From the NCBI GenBank assembly GCA_014155875.1, contig JACEFZ010018189.1:124001-188000 (forward strand): a DNA stretch of 64,000 nucleotides, given 5' to 3'. Position numbers and translations under genes: made by a program. This DNA comes from Cepaea nemoralis (Eukaryota > Mollusca > Gastropoda > Stylommatophora > Helicidae). Positions 35,354 through 47,780 of the stretch are shown one piece after another. Under the pieces are notes generated by a model that worked only from the letters and a program-made list of their open reading frames with translations, did no database searches and was not told the origin of the DNA. The first letter of the stretch is position 1. Each line of letters starts with the position of its first letter.

Positions 35354-35956
35354 ATCGGAAATATTTCACTTGCTACCTCTTTATTTCTTTCATCAACGCT
35401 CTCTTCATCCTCAGTTTATCTAGAACCACTGCATTTGATTGTTTTTGTTTCCATGAAATACGACATATGCGTCTGTATATCCACATCTCCAGGGCATCTA
35501 TTTGCCTTTCTTGTTGCTTGTTCGGTGTCCAGGCTTCCACGCCATACAATAGTGTTGAATATATGTAGCATATGACAATTCTCATTTTTAATGCGTTGTT
35601 AATCTCTCTGGATGTTAATACTGATTTCATGCCGTTGAAAGCATTTTTAACCATTCCTATTCTCTTTTTTATTTCTATTTCACCTCTGCCCTCATCTGCT
35701 ATTATATGTCTAAGATAGGAGAAACTTGTTACTTATTCTAATATCTCTCCGTTTACTGTGATGTCCATTGATGACCTTTCTTTTCCATTGCTAATTATTA
35801 TAATTTTCGTTTTTTGGATGTTAATATCTAAACCACATTCTGCACAATGCCTGTTTACTCGTTCCGCTAGGTCTTGTAACTCTTGCTCGCTTTCTATTAT
35901 TAACACAGTATCGTCAGCATACCTAAGATACAGTAACTGGTTACCAATATTAAAGG
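35351..35956 (-). mobile_element. Family G LINE, RT part
   Basis: The minus strand encodes LRYADDTVLIIESEQELQDL (YADD near 35915), CGLDINIQKTKI, then in frame 35373-35654 AFNGMKSVLTSREINNALK, LLYGVEAWTPNKQQERQ and KQKQSNAVVLDKLRMKR. A stop precedes QVKYF, where family C copy 1 begins. 5'-truncated at about 35956. Confidence 0.7.
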
Positions 35957-36297
35957 ATCAGTACATACATCATAATACACGAATAATAAATGTCTGTTTC
36001 CCCATCCTTATCCTTTAGAGTGATTAAATCTGAAATTGATGCAACAATGACTGTTGCATCATCAGTTCACCAACCTCACCATATTCTGCAGCTGTACTAC
36101 TGCTATCATGAGATAACACTTGTTGCCTGAATTTATCATCTTTTCCTGTCATATTCTCAGCCTGTTCTGGCTTTCCGTGTGTACCCATGTATTCACTAAA
36201 GGCCGACAATTCAGTGGAACAATCACATACAGATCCAACACAGACCATTGAAGGAAAGTTACATCTAACTTGTTCCGCTGTAAACTATAAAATGCAA
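35957..36297. other. Spacer, nothing recognised
   Basis: No supported feature. Confidence 0.4.
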
Positions 36298-36338
36298 CAA
36301 AAAAAAAAAAAACACACACACACACACTCACACACACA

Positions 36339-36405
<67 letters not shown>

Positions 36406-36407
36406 AA
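36298..36407. repeat. Poly-A then (CA)n microsatellite
   Basis: An A run of about 15 is followed by CA repeats with occasional CT interruptions. Frames over it are artefacts. Confidence 0.95.
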
Positions 36408-37530
36408 CTGTATTTCTAGTCCAGTAGGTCATCATAGTGAATTTGCATCATCCTCTTCTTCTCAATAGTTCACTTTTATGTGAATTCCAAGTGACATGGG
36501 ACAAGCTATCTACTCCTAAAATGTCAATGGTTGGGTGAAGCTGCAGCATATCATAACAACATCAATATACCACAATACAGCTTACCACATCAGATAATAC
36601 TAACAAATATCAACCAGTGTTGTCCAAGGACAACTACAATCAGTGTATTATTCTTTGTGACTGGACAATCGATGTCCGGTTATCTTCTCTCTTCTCCATA
36701 CTTCCTGTAGTACACCAGTTACAAATCTCACTTCATTACGCCTCGTGAGACATACATAACACCCATACGCATCTTCGAAATAGGTGGTGCGAAGCGTAAT
36801 ACCACGCGCTTCCCGTGATAGGACAAGCACCACGTTCATCTTCATATAGAACCTCATCCACTATCATTCCATCAACAATATGATTCACCTCTCGGCACAA
36901 ACACCACTGCATCCTCATGGTTGATATGATGTCAGACTTAAACTACTTTTAAATGATAAATTCCTTTACTGTGTTACGATCTTGGTAAATCTGCCACATG
37001 TTCCTGCATAAAGTTAGTATTCTAGAACACTGCCGTGATTCTTTGGGCTATTCTTTTTATCTGGGTACCTACTAATCACCCCATGCAATCTTAGTTCTTT
37101 CTCCTCTGTTACTACTCTAGTGGGGCATGCTTGTACTTGTACTTGTAAACCGACCCACTCCGCATACCCCATGAGGCACATCAGAGGAATGATACCCACC
37201 TCCCTCTCTCTTTACCTCCCTCCACCCCTTCTCTCTCTCTTCTTATGCCCATGCACACTATGTATGAATGTCTGTTGAGCGGTATATATGTATGTATGTG
37301 CGCTCACGCATATCAGTCCACCCAGACTTTAGGACCTCCCTCAAAATAACATATGTGAGCACATAATGTGATTTTGGTTAGTACTAATATCATGCTTGCG
37401 CTCACTCATGCTTCATTAGTGACTGGTTGCCATCCTGCCATCCTGCCTCCGCCCCCCCCCCCCTTCCTTTCTATGTGCTCACTGAACCGCAACACCCATC
37501 ACCCCGCTATTATGCTCCATCTAACGCCGT
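36408..37530. other. Intergenic, nothing recognised
   Basis: No convincing ORF. A C10 run lies at about 37453-37463 and a short TATG repeat near 37284-37300. Confidence 0.4.
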
Positions 37531-37600
37531 CGGTTGGGTATAAAAAGAATGCATCGGAGATATTCTTAGTCACTCACAGATCGCAACTGAGAGGTAAGTA
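37531..37600 (+). promoter_or_regulatory. Candidate core promoter with first-exon donor
   Basis: GGTATAAAAAG (TATA box, 37539-37546) is followed about 30 bp later by an initiator-like TCACTCAC (near 37570-37577) and then by a strong splice donor GAG|GTAAGTA at 37591-37600. This fits a short non-coding first exon of some 20-25 nt. No downstream exon could be identified, and chance agreement is possible. Confidence 0.3.
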
Positions 37601-38355
37601 TGAACACATTTTTTTTTCAATTCTCATTTTTTTTTCAATTCTCATTTTTTTTTTTTTTTTTCAGTTCTCATTTTCTTCTCATTGCTTTAATTTTTTTTTC
37701 ATCCTTTTGTTCGTCTCGTTATGTCGTCAACTTTTGATGTAGTCACAGGAGATCTCCTTGACTATATGTTGTATTTGTGAATGCGTTTGTTTGCTGATGA
37801 AGGTTAATCGCCTCAACGTCCTGTATGTGTCGTAAATCTGTTATGTAAAGCTGCACTACTTTGTGTCATTTTATGTTGTTTACATTTTCACAGCTTTACC
37901 GCAGTTGCACCCAATTTTATTCATATTTTTACTCTTGTGGGGTAACCACATGGCTTAACCACTAACACATCATTGTCACAGGATAGTCAAATGAAATACT
38001 TTCACGTTGTGTGAATATTATAAATAATGCCACAATACTATCAACATCACTTACTTTTATTAAGGAGTATTCGTTACCAGCAATTAATCACAAAATATTC
38101 AATCATGTCTTAGCATCGTTTGTACAACACCACGTGGCCATGGTTTCAGTTTTTAAAAGAATCATCTATGACAGTATATTCTGTAACCCACACCGCACAT
38201 TTCTGCTACCTTGGGATATCTAACTTGGGGAAACTACACAACTACTTATCAACTATACAGTTGCAAATTAGTGTTTCATTTTACCATCAGAAACAACGGG
38301 TGATCTGTGTCTGCCGCTACTCTGAGGTATGCCTTAGCCTGCATCACCTTGATCT
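37601..38355. other. T-rich spacer
   Basis: Several T8-T18 runs at 37610-37700. No gene was seen. Confidence 0.4.
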
Positions 38356-39096
38356 TACCAAACTAAACTAAACTAACTAAAGTAAACTAAACTAAACTTA
38401 CCAGCAACAGTCGACAGACCTAGGATGTAACGCATACACACTACTGGGGTGTCTCTGGTGCATCCCAGAATGACCCGCATAGCTTCGTTCTGTTTGCGCT
38501 CTAATTTCACCAGCTGACTCTTTGAGACAGTGAGCAGTACTAGTCCATAATCAATAACTGAGAGGATCAATTGCTGGTATAGTGTGAAAAGCATTCTCTG
38601 CTCTGTGTCCATGGCAGCCATAGTTTTAAGTGCATTGAGTTCCTTTTGAGACCTTGTCACAACCGTCTCCACATGGTCCTTGAAGGACCGGATCCTGTCA
38701 AATGTGATTCCCAGATACTTCAGTTTGTTCTCTCTGTTGACGCGTCTACCATCAGGCTTGGGACATCAGCTCTCACAATCCTGTTGTCCAGAGAGCACCA
38801 CAAAACAGCCGCCTTTTCCGGGTGGATGAGAGCACTCATTTCAGTGCACCAGTCAATCACTTTGTCTACTGTCGCCTGTAGCTCCTAGGCTGTTTGCTCC
38901 CTATCTCTCCCCTGCCTATATGCAAGAATATAATCTGCAAATTTTAGTATCCTTCCAACCCCTGTTGCTTCTAGGTATGCGATCTTGCTCGTATACACAT
39001 TAAAGAGCACCGGTGAGATTGCAGATCCCTGTAGCAGTCCCGGGGTTAAAATATGTGGCTCTGAGGTCCATGCACCCAGACGGAGAGCAACCCGAC
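38356..39096 (-). mobile_element. Family F-related LINE, 3' half of RT
   Basis: The minus strand, from 39096 down, reads VALRLGAWTSEP, TPGLLQGSAISPVLFNVYTS and FADYILAYRQGRDREQ (the catalytic FADD degraded to FADY). Frame 38373-38672 then gives NALKTMAAMDTEQRM, QNEAMRVILGCTRDTP and MRYILGL. The peptide order matches 48915-50780. It ends in a TTTAG-type repeat (38360-38398) without any RNase H domain. Confidence 0.75.
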
Positions 39097-42000
39097 TGTG
39101 GTATATTGACTCACAAGCCGTTACTAGCTGTCAAGATCTCCTCAAATTAACACTAAAGTGTGCTAGAACGAAAACCACGGGTACAATTAAACTTGGGGGG
39201 ATAATGGAAAATCGACACCGCCCCGGATGGGAAAACACACACTTCAGGAATCAAGAGCGGATATGGGGTAAAACTTCAACTCGGAAATAGCTGGGATAAA
39301 AACAACAGCAACCGGCCCCAGATCTCTCACTTGCACACACTCATCGTAACTACAAGAAAGGCGCCTGTGTCTGTGTTGGTAGCTCTATACTCTCTATGAA
39401 CAAGTGAGAATAGCAGGACCGAAATTCATCAGCCAATAGATTTGGAAACAAGTCGATTCTAGTCCTTATATCTTGTTGTTTACAAGTGGTGATTGGAGCA
39501 TTTCATTGAAATAAGGTAAACACCATATTTACTTTAATTTATTTTAAATCTTAGATTAAATGTGAGAATATTTCCTAGAAGAAGAGTGGGTAAGTTGATT
39601 TGTGAACACGTGTGGTGAATTCTTAAGAAGTTAATTATAATTAATGGGTATAGTTATAGATAAACTATTCATTAAGAATACCATAATGAATTAATTTTCT
39701 CCCAAAGTAAACAACTGATTTAATGTATAAGCATTGATCCAAGTTGTACATTTATTTCTTAAGCAACTCAATCTACAATGATTTGGAATGGTGAGTTCTT
39801 AAAGAATTTAATTTAGTACAAACTAAATAATATTATACTCAGTTATCATAGTCATAAGATAAACTGTACATTAGGAGAAAACTACAGTGTTTTATTTTCT
39901 CCCAGCTAAACAACTTAGTTAATGTATAAAACATTAGACACAAGTTGTACATTTTATTTCTTAAGCAACTCAATCTACAATTAGAGTGGTGACTTAAGGA
40001 AACTCAGAATTCTTAGTACAGTGACAAGGACATAATGTATATGTGCCCACTGGTAAGATTAAAAACTAGTTTACATGTGCCAGCACCAATAGAGAATTTA
40101 GTGGAATGTGTATAGTCAAGTAGATTGAGCACATTAGTCAGTAGATATACTTTTTGACATGAGCACATGGACAAACAAATAGTTTTCTTATAATTCATGA
40201 ACCCATGAGAACTAAATAGATTCTACAGGTATCATAATTTGTGTGTTGAGTTAAAACACCATAGCGGTGAGTCAACTGTATGTTCAATGTTGTAAACATA
40301 TGGAATTAATGTTTGTGCCACCCAATAATAATACTTAGTCAACCGGCATGGTAGAATGGGTAAGATTCATAATGCCTGAATGTAGACTGAGTAGATCACA
40401 TAAATCTATGAGAATAAAGGGGGGGACCCCTGTGCATTTTATTATTGCTACACATGAGGCAGTATCCTTTGACAATCTCATGATTATGTCTAATTATCAC
40501 AATGATCACTATGTCATTGCTGATAACATGTCTGTGAGGATTCATGTTTGATTTCATCATTGGTAAAGAGATGTGAATGTATCATTTGATAAAACCCACC
40601 AGCATGCATGACTAAGAGTTAGGTTGAAGGATGAAATTCCCTTGTAATGTCATTCTTGGTGAATCTGTGAATGTATTCTTTGTAAAGCACCTACATATGC
40701 ATGATTTTCATCCATACAGATATTATTGTGTCTGATGAATGGGTGAGATCTCATTGTGATGTCAATGGTGTTAACATTTAAGGTTGTCATTGGAAAATCA
40801 CATAAGTACCCACTTTACATGACAGTATGAAGGATGTGTGATGAATGATTCCTATATGATCACCCATACCAATATGAATGTGTTTATAGACCGAGTGAAA
40901 TGATCATCCATGCATATGAATGTCTGAGATGAGTGAAGTGACCTCACATGCAAAGATGGATATGTTGACTGATGCATGAGGAATTTGAGTGAGTGAGTGA
41001 AGTTACAGGCTGAGAGAGAGGGAGTATAGGCCAACAATCAATCTAAGGATAGCCGGCAACTTGATGTGAAATGCCATGACTATCACCAAAGAAATGGTTC
41101 GGCATAACCCATAAACTAAATAATAATTTAGTACACTCCAGCGCGTAACCACACTTTGTATAAAATATCATTTATGTTATGTTCATCTAGTTTTGTGCGC
41201 TAAGCGCGACACAACTAATGTCATATATTACTCATACTACCAGCATCTGTGTTTGTATTTAAGCAAAATCCCTCTTTGTAGTTCATGTCCCTACTGTTAA
41301 CACATATGGTCTAGTGTACTGATAATAATGTACTACAAAGATGATGAGGATGATGACTGTAATGTAATTAAAATCATGTAATAATGATTATGATGAAAAC
41401 TTAGAATGATGTAATGATTTCTAATGTCATAAGCATGATAATAGTGATGATGATTTTTATTACAATGATTAAGGAACCATGACGTTGTTGATGATAATAA
41501 TAAATATTACATCCATGAGAATGGAAGAAATCTCACTTGAAGCATTTAATGAAGAAGAATACATCTGAATGCTATAAAAGACTGATACCATAATGTACTT
41601 ATATTGTCTATAAACAAACACTCATTACAATGGGGACTGATTTTTAAAAGCCCTTAATGTATGAGACCCTTTTTCTTGAATAGAAAAAGATGAAGAAGAG
41701 AATTAACTAGGAAAAGAATGGGATAGGAGACATAGTTGCAAATTCCAAATCAATCAAGGTATGACTTAACCGGTAGACCTGAGGACAGGCATAGGTGAAG
41801 ATGAAACTGCACATCTGCTAGTTAAAACCTTGAACCCCTGATAGTGGAAGATTGGAGTGAAAGCAAACAACTAGGTTGGTGATAATCAATTGAGAACACC
41901 ATGACTATCTTTCTTCTATGTTTATTTTCTCTAAGAACAAAATTCATTCTATTGTTTTCACTTGTGTGTTCTTAGGCTTTTACATTTCATTTCTAATGTC

Positions 42001-42860
42001 ATATTTATGAGATAATTAGAATTATGTGATGCTGAAATTGCAGGTAGTGGTCATTATCCAGACCTGACTTTGTGAATGCAGCACTTTGTGAAAGTAGTTG
42101 TAGCAGCTTGACTGAATGCAGTAGCCACGTAACTGAGTGAGGCAGCTGAGATAGTGAAGCCAAATACTATTCCACAGCAACTTCCTGTCAATTTTCACCA
42201 CCTTTCCAGGACAGGTAACACATATCTTTGTATCCTAGGTATAGGTGGAAGAAACACAGTGAGCCAAACAATTAAATAAAACCGGGGGAAAAAATTACAA
42301 GAACTCTCGAGAATCTTCTACAAACAGACCAGGGTGTACCCAGTTCTTTCCATAGATTAGGCCAGCAGAAGAGGCCCAATATTTAAGAACGGATGCAACT
42401 CTGAGGACCATGTAGGATACAGTGGCCCAGCCATGAGATAGATACTTAGTTAAGAGACTAATATACTCATAAACTTTGTAATTGTACTGTAATGCTTGTT
42501 GTATGCTGTTATACGTATAAGTTACAAATTCATGTATAATTGTATTAAATGATGAAAATTATGGGTTATTTTCTCTTTTGAGAGTTCTCTTGTCATACTA
42601 AAATTGTTGTAAACAATTACCCTAGATTAATTATTTAGTTGGTAGAGGAGAGGCAAGGAACCACCCCTAAGGACATTTGGGATACTCAGTAAAAATTTCA
42701 TTGTTTTCCTGCAGGTATTCCTTGGTTCTCCAAAACTCTATTTAATGGTCTCAAATCATTGAGCCAGTAACAACTAAATTAATTTTACGGGCAGGATCAC
42801 ATTGAGAAAGAGGAACTCTGGATCTTTGATCTCTTTGGGGTTGAGCCATCAACTATTTAT
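39097..42860. mobile_element. 3.76-kb non-coding insert splitting a LINE
   Basis: LINE peptide similarity stops at 39096 and resumes at 42861 in register. CCGAC flanks the insert on both sides (39092-39096 and 42861-42865), as a 5-bp target duplication would. The insert is AT-rich with no ORF above about 70 codons. It starts TGTGGTATATTG and ends CAACTATTTAT, with no LTR pair or inverted ends visible. Internally, 39706-39779 resembles 39899-39983. The element class is unknown. Confidence 0.55.
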
Positions 42861-43705
42861 CCGACACCGACGAAAATGCAGGACTGCTGCTATCCAGTTC
42901 ACCAACCAGGGATTGACCCCCTTCTCCATCAGTGCGGCCATCAAAATATCATAGCGAACTCTATTGTACGCATCCTCGAGATCAAGCGCTGCCGCCATCA
43001 TTTCCTGTCTACTCTGGAACCCCTCATAAACGTCAAAGGCAAAAGTGGCTGCATTTAACCAGGTATATTTTCCTGGCCTGTAGCTCCCCAGGCCTCTTGG
43101 AAGAAGCTTCCCCCTTTCCAAAAAATGCTGCAGCTTAACAGGGACTATCTTCTCTAAAACCTTCCCAAATGTATTTTGAAGGGTGATGCTACGCTTTGAA
43201 TGATCCTTGAATGGTTTTGGGAGAGGGATGAGATGGCTATGTAACCAGTCCTGCGGTACTGATGCTGTTCTAATGCTCTGATTAAAGCAGTCGGCCATCT
43301 CCTTCAGGTCTACATCGCTCAAAGCCTTCATGTGGCCATACCTGACACCATCAGGCCCTGGTGCCGTGTCTTTTGCCTTTTTCAAAATATGTTTAACATC
43401 TTCAACCCGTATGATGTCTTCATAAGGCTTATTCTTCATTGTGCCAGATAATTCCTCTCTAACTGCATCCCTGGTATCCGCATCATTATGATTGGTCTGC
43501 TCTAAACATCTCTGGAAAAACGTCTCCCCCTTCTCCTAGTCTGTTGTCACGCGTACACCATCCTCTTTATAAATTGTTCCCACTGTCATAGGCCGATCTT
43601 TTCTTTGCATTTGTCTGTACAGTTTCCAGAATTTACGCAGTGTTTTATCACCTCCAATCTCCTTCATGAAACATTCCCATTTTACGTTTTTGGCATGGTT
43701 TCTTT
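42861..43705 (-). mobile_element. Family F-related LINE, 5' half of RT
   Basis: The minus-strand frame 42849-43439 encodes KKAKDTAPGPDGVRYGHM, LHSHLIPLPKP, LLPRGLGSYRPGKYTWLNAA, AALDLEDAYNRVRYDIL (first catalytic Asp) and WIAAVLHFRR. Upstream to 43705 the pre-RT region continues (GGDKTLRKFWKLYRQMQRK) with a stop. Its last codons are out of family after the FRRCR stretch, where the 3.76-kb insert begins. Confidence 0.75.
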
Positions 43706-44278
43706 ATATGATAATTTAGCATAACCACACATCGCCCCACCATGCCCGATTGCTAATTTCTCTGAACTAACGTGAATCTGTATAGTTAAAACCACACGGG
43801 TTGGCACAATCCCTGCACGGCTGCACTAGAAGGGACGACACAACCTACGCGTTATTGAGGCTGTAAAGAAATGGACGAACAGCAAGACTTGGAAATAAAC
43901 GACAGCCAATCTTCATTGTAGAGACAGAATTTGACTGATTGATTGGTTGGTTGAAAGGATTGGTCCAGTCGGAGATCGTTACAGGACAAGACTTCTAGAA
44001 GTGAGTCTCCACTGTAGTAAACAACAATCCCAGTCATGCGCTATCCAGCTCTTTGCTTATTGTGCACTCACTCAGTTTTGTACCTCGTCCATGGCGCTAA
44101 AACAACAAGATTCCTCAAACGTAAGCCAATGGCAGAAGACTCGTATGAACCACATCAGAAACACGAACGCTGACAGATTGACAAACGGCTACATACAAAT
44201 ACCAGAATTGTGTCCAAGCAGTTTCCTGATGAAGGTCTGTAATGTGATAGAGCCATCACATTCTGTAGACATGAATGC
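43706..44278. other. Spacer, nothing recognised
   Basis: No supported gene. An open frame near 43947-44270 has no recognisable similarity. Confidence 0.35.
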
Positions 44279-44397
44279 GTGCGCGCGCGCGCGCGCACAC
44301 ACACACACACACAAGTCAATCCACATATATTATGAGATTTACATTGTGCGCATCTTATATTACGTTAATGGTAATGGGAAATTGAAGGCAGACAGAC

Positions 44398-44448
<51 letters not shown>

Positions 44449-44520
44449 GGCAGGCAGGCAGACCGACAGACAAGTCCGTAGGTAGGTAGGCATATAGACA
44501 GGTATGTAGATAAACATATA

Positions 44521-44611
<91 letters not shown>

Positions 44612-44650
44612 GGGTAGAGAGAAGGATTGAGATAGAGAGAGTATATATAT
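44279..44650. repeat. Compound microsatellite cluster
   Basis: In order: (GC)n, (AC)n at 44279-44312, (CAGA)n about 44391-44465, GGTA units, (TA)n about 44517-44562, (GA)n 44563-44600 and G14 at 44601-44614. Confidence 0.95.
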
Positions 44651-44994
44651 ATTGAACTGATATATAATCTCTAAACGTATTTTGCAGTTGGTGGTGCACT
44701 TTAGAAAATGTTACTCTGCAATGTACTTCACACTTGAGCAGTCACGATCAAGATATGAAAGGTGTGTTTTCATCATCTAGGTATTTGAAAAAAATAAACC
44801 AATGTGGTGGTCTCTATATGCACATAAATTACAGCGTCAGTCTGCATGGGATAAAGATTCAATAATAGTCAACAAGTAGTTAGTTACGAGTAGTTAGTCG
44901 CCGCTCAACTTCACGGCAACGGGTCGCCCCCCCCCCCCCCCCCCATTATGCCCCGTTGCTGTGCCAGTGAATATAACAAGAAATGCTCCTCATT
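44651..44994. other. Spacer with poly-C run
   Basis: A run of 18 C at about 44927-44944. Nothing else was seen. Confidence 0.5.
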
Positions 44995-45070
44995 CATCAT
45001 CATCATCATCATCATCATTTCATCATCGTCATCAAGTGCCCTGCCAACTGGCGTAGGCGTTCATGGCTCT

Positions 45071-45907
45071 TCACAGATTTCGGTTCTTGGTGTTCTGGAT
45101 CAAAACTGCTGATGATATTCCTCCATGCCACCGTCTCAATCTATCCAACATCATTTCTCTTCGTATGCCTCTGCCTCTCTTCCCCTCGATCTTTCTAGAT
45201 GTCACGATATTCTCCAATGCCTCTCTTCTCATCACAAGACCAAAGAAAGCTGTTTTTCTCTTTCTTATTGCAGTATATAAGGTTCTAGTTTCATTAGTCT
45301 CTTTCAGGCAGTCGTTGTTAATTACTCTGGAAGCCCAAGGAATTCGCAACATTCGTCTCAGGAACCACAAATCTGTTGCATCTAATTTCTTCCTAATTTG
45401 TTCATTTACATTCCAAGATTCGCTGCCATACAGCAAAACTGGTTCTATATAGCATTTCAGCACTCTCTTTCTTACAATATTTGATTGTGACTTATTGCAC
45501 AAGATACTCTTCATTTTCTGAAATGCGGCTTTTGCCGACCCTATTCTGCTCTTAATCTCTGTTGTACATATTAGATCTGATATTATAAGTGCCCCTAGGT
45601 ATTTAAAATTATCAATTTGGTTAATAATTTTCCCTTCTATTTCAATGTCACATTGTGGTGTCACCATTTTCTTTGATATCACCATTGTTACTGTTTTCTT
45701 GACATTCTACGAGATCCCTTGCTTTGCACTCTCTGTTACTACAATGTCTAACAATTGTTGTAGATCTGTTCTATTATCCGCCACCAATACTGAGTCATCT
45801 GCATAGCGTATATTGTTTATATTATAAACTGCAATAAGTATTCCTTGCTTCTCTTTGATCTCTCTCATTATTACTTCGCTATAGAGGGAGAAGCGAACCT
45901 GTGACAA
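45071..45907 (-). pseudogene. Family C copy 2, RT C-terminal part
   Basis: Frame 45707-45907 has RFSLYSEVIMREIKEKQGI and IRYADDSVLVADN (YADD). Frame 45071-45685 has FKYLGALIISDLIC, VLLYGSESWNVNEQIRKKL, FFGLVMRREALENIV and RGRGIRREMMLDRL. A stop/frameshift near 45695-45705 separates them. It parallels 33061-33990. Confidence 0.75.
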
Positions 45908-46020
45908 GATACACCCATGTAGTACTCCTAGCTTTATCTGTTCGTAACTACCCTCTTTATTTCCTATTTTAATTGCTGTTACTTGGTTCCAGTAAATATT
46001 CTTTAATATTCTTAAATCTT

Positions 46021-46148
46021 ACATTGTACAACCACACGGAATGACACTATCCAGTACCGCCCACCGGGCGCTGGAACGCAAATTATTCCTCCCCACGACG
46101 CTTGACGGCAGAAGTGGAAGATGGTGATGATGATGATGATGACGATTG
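46021..46148 (+). mobile_element. Family D 3' scrap inserted in family C
   Basis: A 128-bp insert flanked by perfect TTAAATCTT (46012-46020 and 46149-46157), a 9-bp target duplication. It matches 54360-54470, including TTATTCCTCCCCACGACGC and the GATGATGAT tail. It is a severely 5'-truncated LINE insertion. Confidence 0.85.
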
Positions 46149-46291
46149 TTAAATCTTTCCCAACAGTGTTGATATTTTCAAACATTTTAATATCAGTTCA
46201 TCATGTCTTACTTTATCAAATGCCTTAGTGTAATCTTTGAAGCACAAATTTATGTCTTTCTGTGTCTCTATTGAACTTTCTATCAGTGTTC

Positions 46292-46411
<120 letters not shown>

Positions 46412-46600
46412 CATTGTTTGTACCCTTTCTTAAACAAAACCATTCTGTTCTTCACTAATTTCCATTTTTACTCTTTTTCTTGTTCTTCACATTATAATTC
46501 TGAGTATAAGCTTAGTGTCATGGTTTATGAGATTAACTGTATAAAAATCTTTGCATTCCATTGCTCCTGGTCTTTTTTGGTATTCATTCATTCAGTAGAG

Positions 46601-47178
46601 AAACCAAAAAGCTAAGAAAGAATGGATGGATGAAGAAATCTTAATGCTGATGGACAAAAGGAAACAGAATAAAATGACAAAGAAGATTATGCTAAGATAA
46701 ATAAAGAAATAAGAGATACATATGTGAAGGCGAATGAAAGTTGGTTAAACGAGCAATGCCAAAAAAAAAAAAACATGAATTAAATTCCAGTAAACATACA
46801 AACAATATGCACAGACAAATCAAATCAGTAAGCTCACGGGAACGAAAATCAGAATAAATACAGGGTGTTTGAAATCAAAAGCAGGAAAGATATTATTGGA
46901 GGAATGTGCTATAATGAAGATGTTAAATGAGTATAGAAGAGAATTATATAATGGAGAATGGGGGGAATTAACAGAAGAAAGTAAAGAAGAAGTCACTGAC
47001 ACTATGAAACAAATGAAGAAAGGAAAAACAGCTGGGCCAGATGAAATCACAATAGAAGAATTAGAAGTGTTGGGAGAATTTAGAGTAGATATAATAACCA
47101 AAATGTTGAATGATATTTACAGCAGTGGATATTTACCGAGAGATATTCTGAAATTTGTAATTATAGCTATACCAAAAA
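46601..47178 (+). mobile_element. Inverted segment of family C copy 2
   Basis: Plus-strand family C sequence lying in an otherwise minus-strand element. Frame from 46869: KSKAGKILLEECAIMKMLNE, MKKGKTAGPDEITIEELEVL and FVIIAIPKK. Both it and the minus-strand part ending near 46585 stop at the same codon (IAIPKK), so the break is a single inversion point. Next to it, 46587-46600 carries a GAAT repeat like a family E tail. Confidence 0.7.
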
Positions 47179-47650
47179 AAAAACCGAGTAGCGGGGTAGG
47201 GGTATCCCCTATAAAAGGAGATGTAGATGCCTCCTTTCCTCCGTTAGTCTACGGGACACCCTTGGGCAAGGTGGAGTACCCGTTTAGCCCCCGATCAGGG
47301 TTACGTGAAGCCATGGAAGCAGGTGGTGGATGGAGTGTGAGAGCAGCCGACAGATTGTTGTTGGTTATGGTCTTGCACTCTGCGGCGATAGGCAGATAAT
47401 CTCATCAGCAGAGACAATGGCTATGGCCACCGGCTAGTACAGTCACTGCCCAGAAGGAAAGCAATGGCAAAATACTTTCTGCAAAACTTGCCAAGCAACC
47501 ATAACAACCATGCAGGATGTGGCGGATGGTCTCCAGATGGGTGTATCAGACGCGGGACATCTTGCTTATGATCGAGAAGTTTTCCGGAAGGTTGTTATGG
47601 GATCGAGGTTCTGCAAAGGACATGCTACTGAATTAATGATGAATGAGCGC
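47179..47650 (+). mobile_element. Possible non-autonomous element with family E tail
   Basis: The first 300 bp are GC-richer, non-coding sequence (AGCGGGGTAGGGGTATCCCC at the start). From 47510 the sequence turns into the family E C-terminal peptide: MQDVADGLQMGVSDAGHLAY, DREVF and CKGHATEL, ending near a GAATTAATGATGAATGA stretch. A non-coding head on a LINE 3' end is how many SINE-like elements are built. The exact edges are uncertain. Confidence 0.45.
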
Positions 47651-47780
47651 CGTTATGCTACTTTTTTCGATTTCCAACTGCCAAGGGATTTTTTACGTGC
47701 GCAACAATACACATGGGCGTCCGATCTCACTACCCAGAGACCAGGCGAAATTTTATTACTAGAAGTCTACGAGAAAAAGT

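Noticed and set aside
39097..42860. LTR retrotransposon as explanation of the 3.76-kb insert
   Set aside because: The 5-bp flanks fit, but no LTR pair, primer-binding site, polypurine tract or pol sequence was seen.
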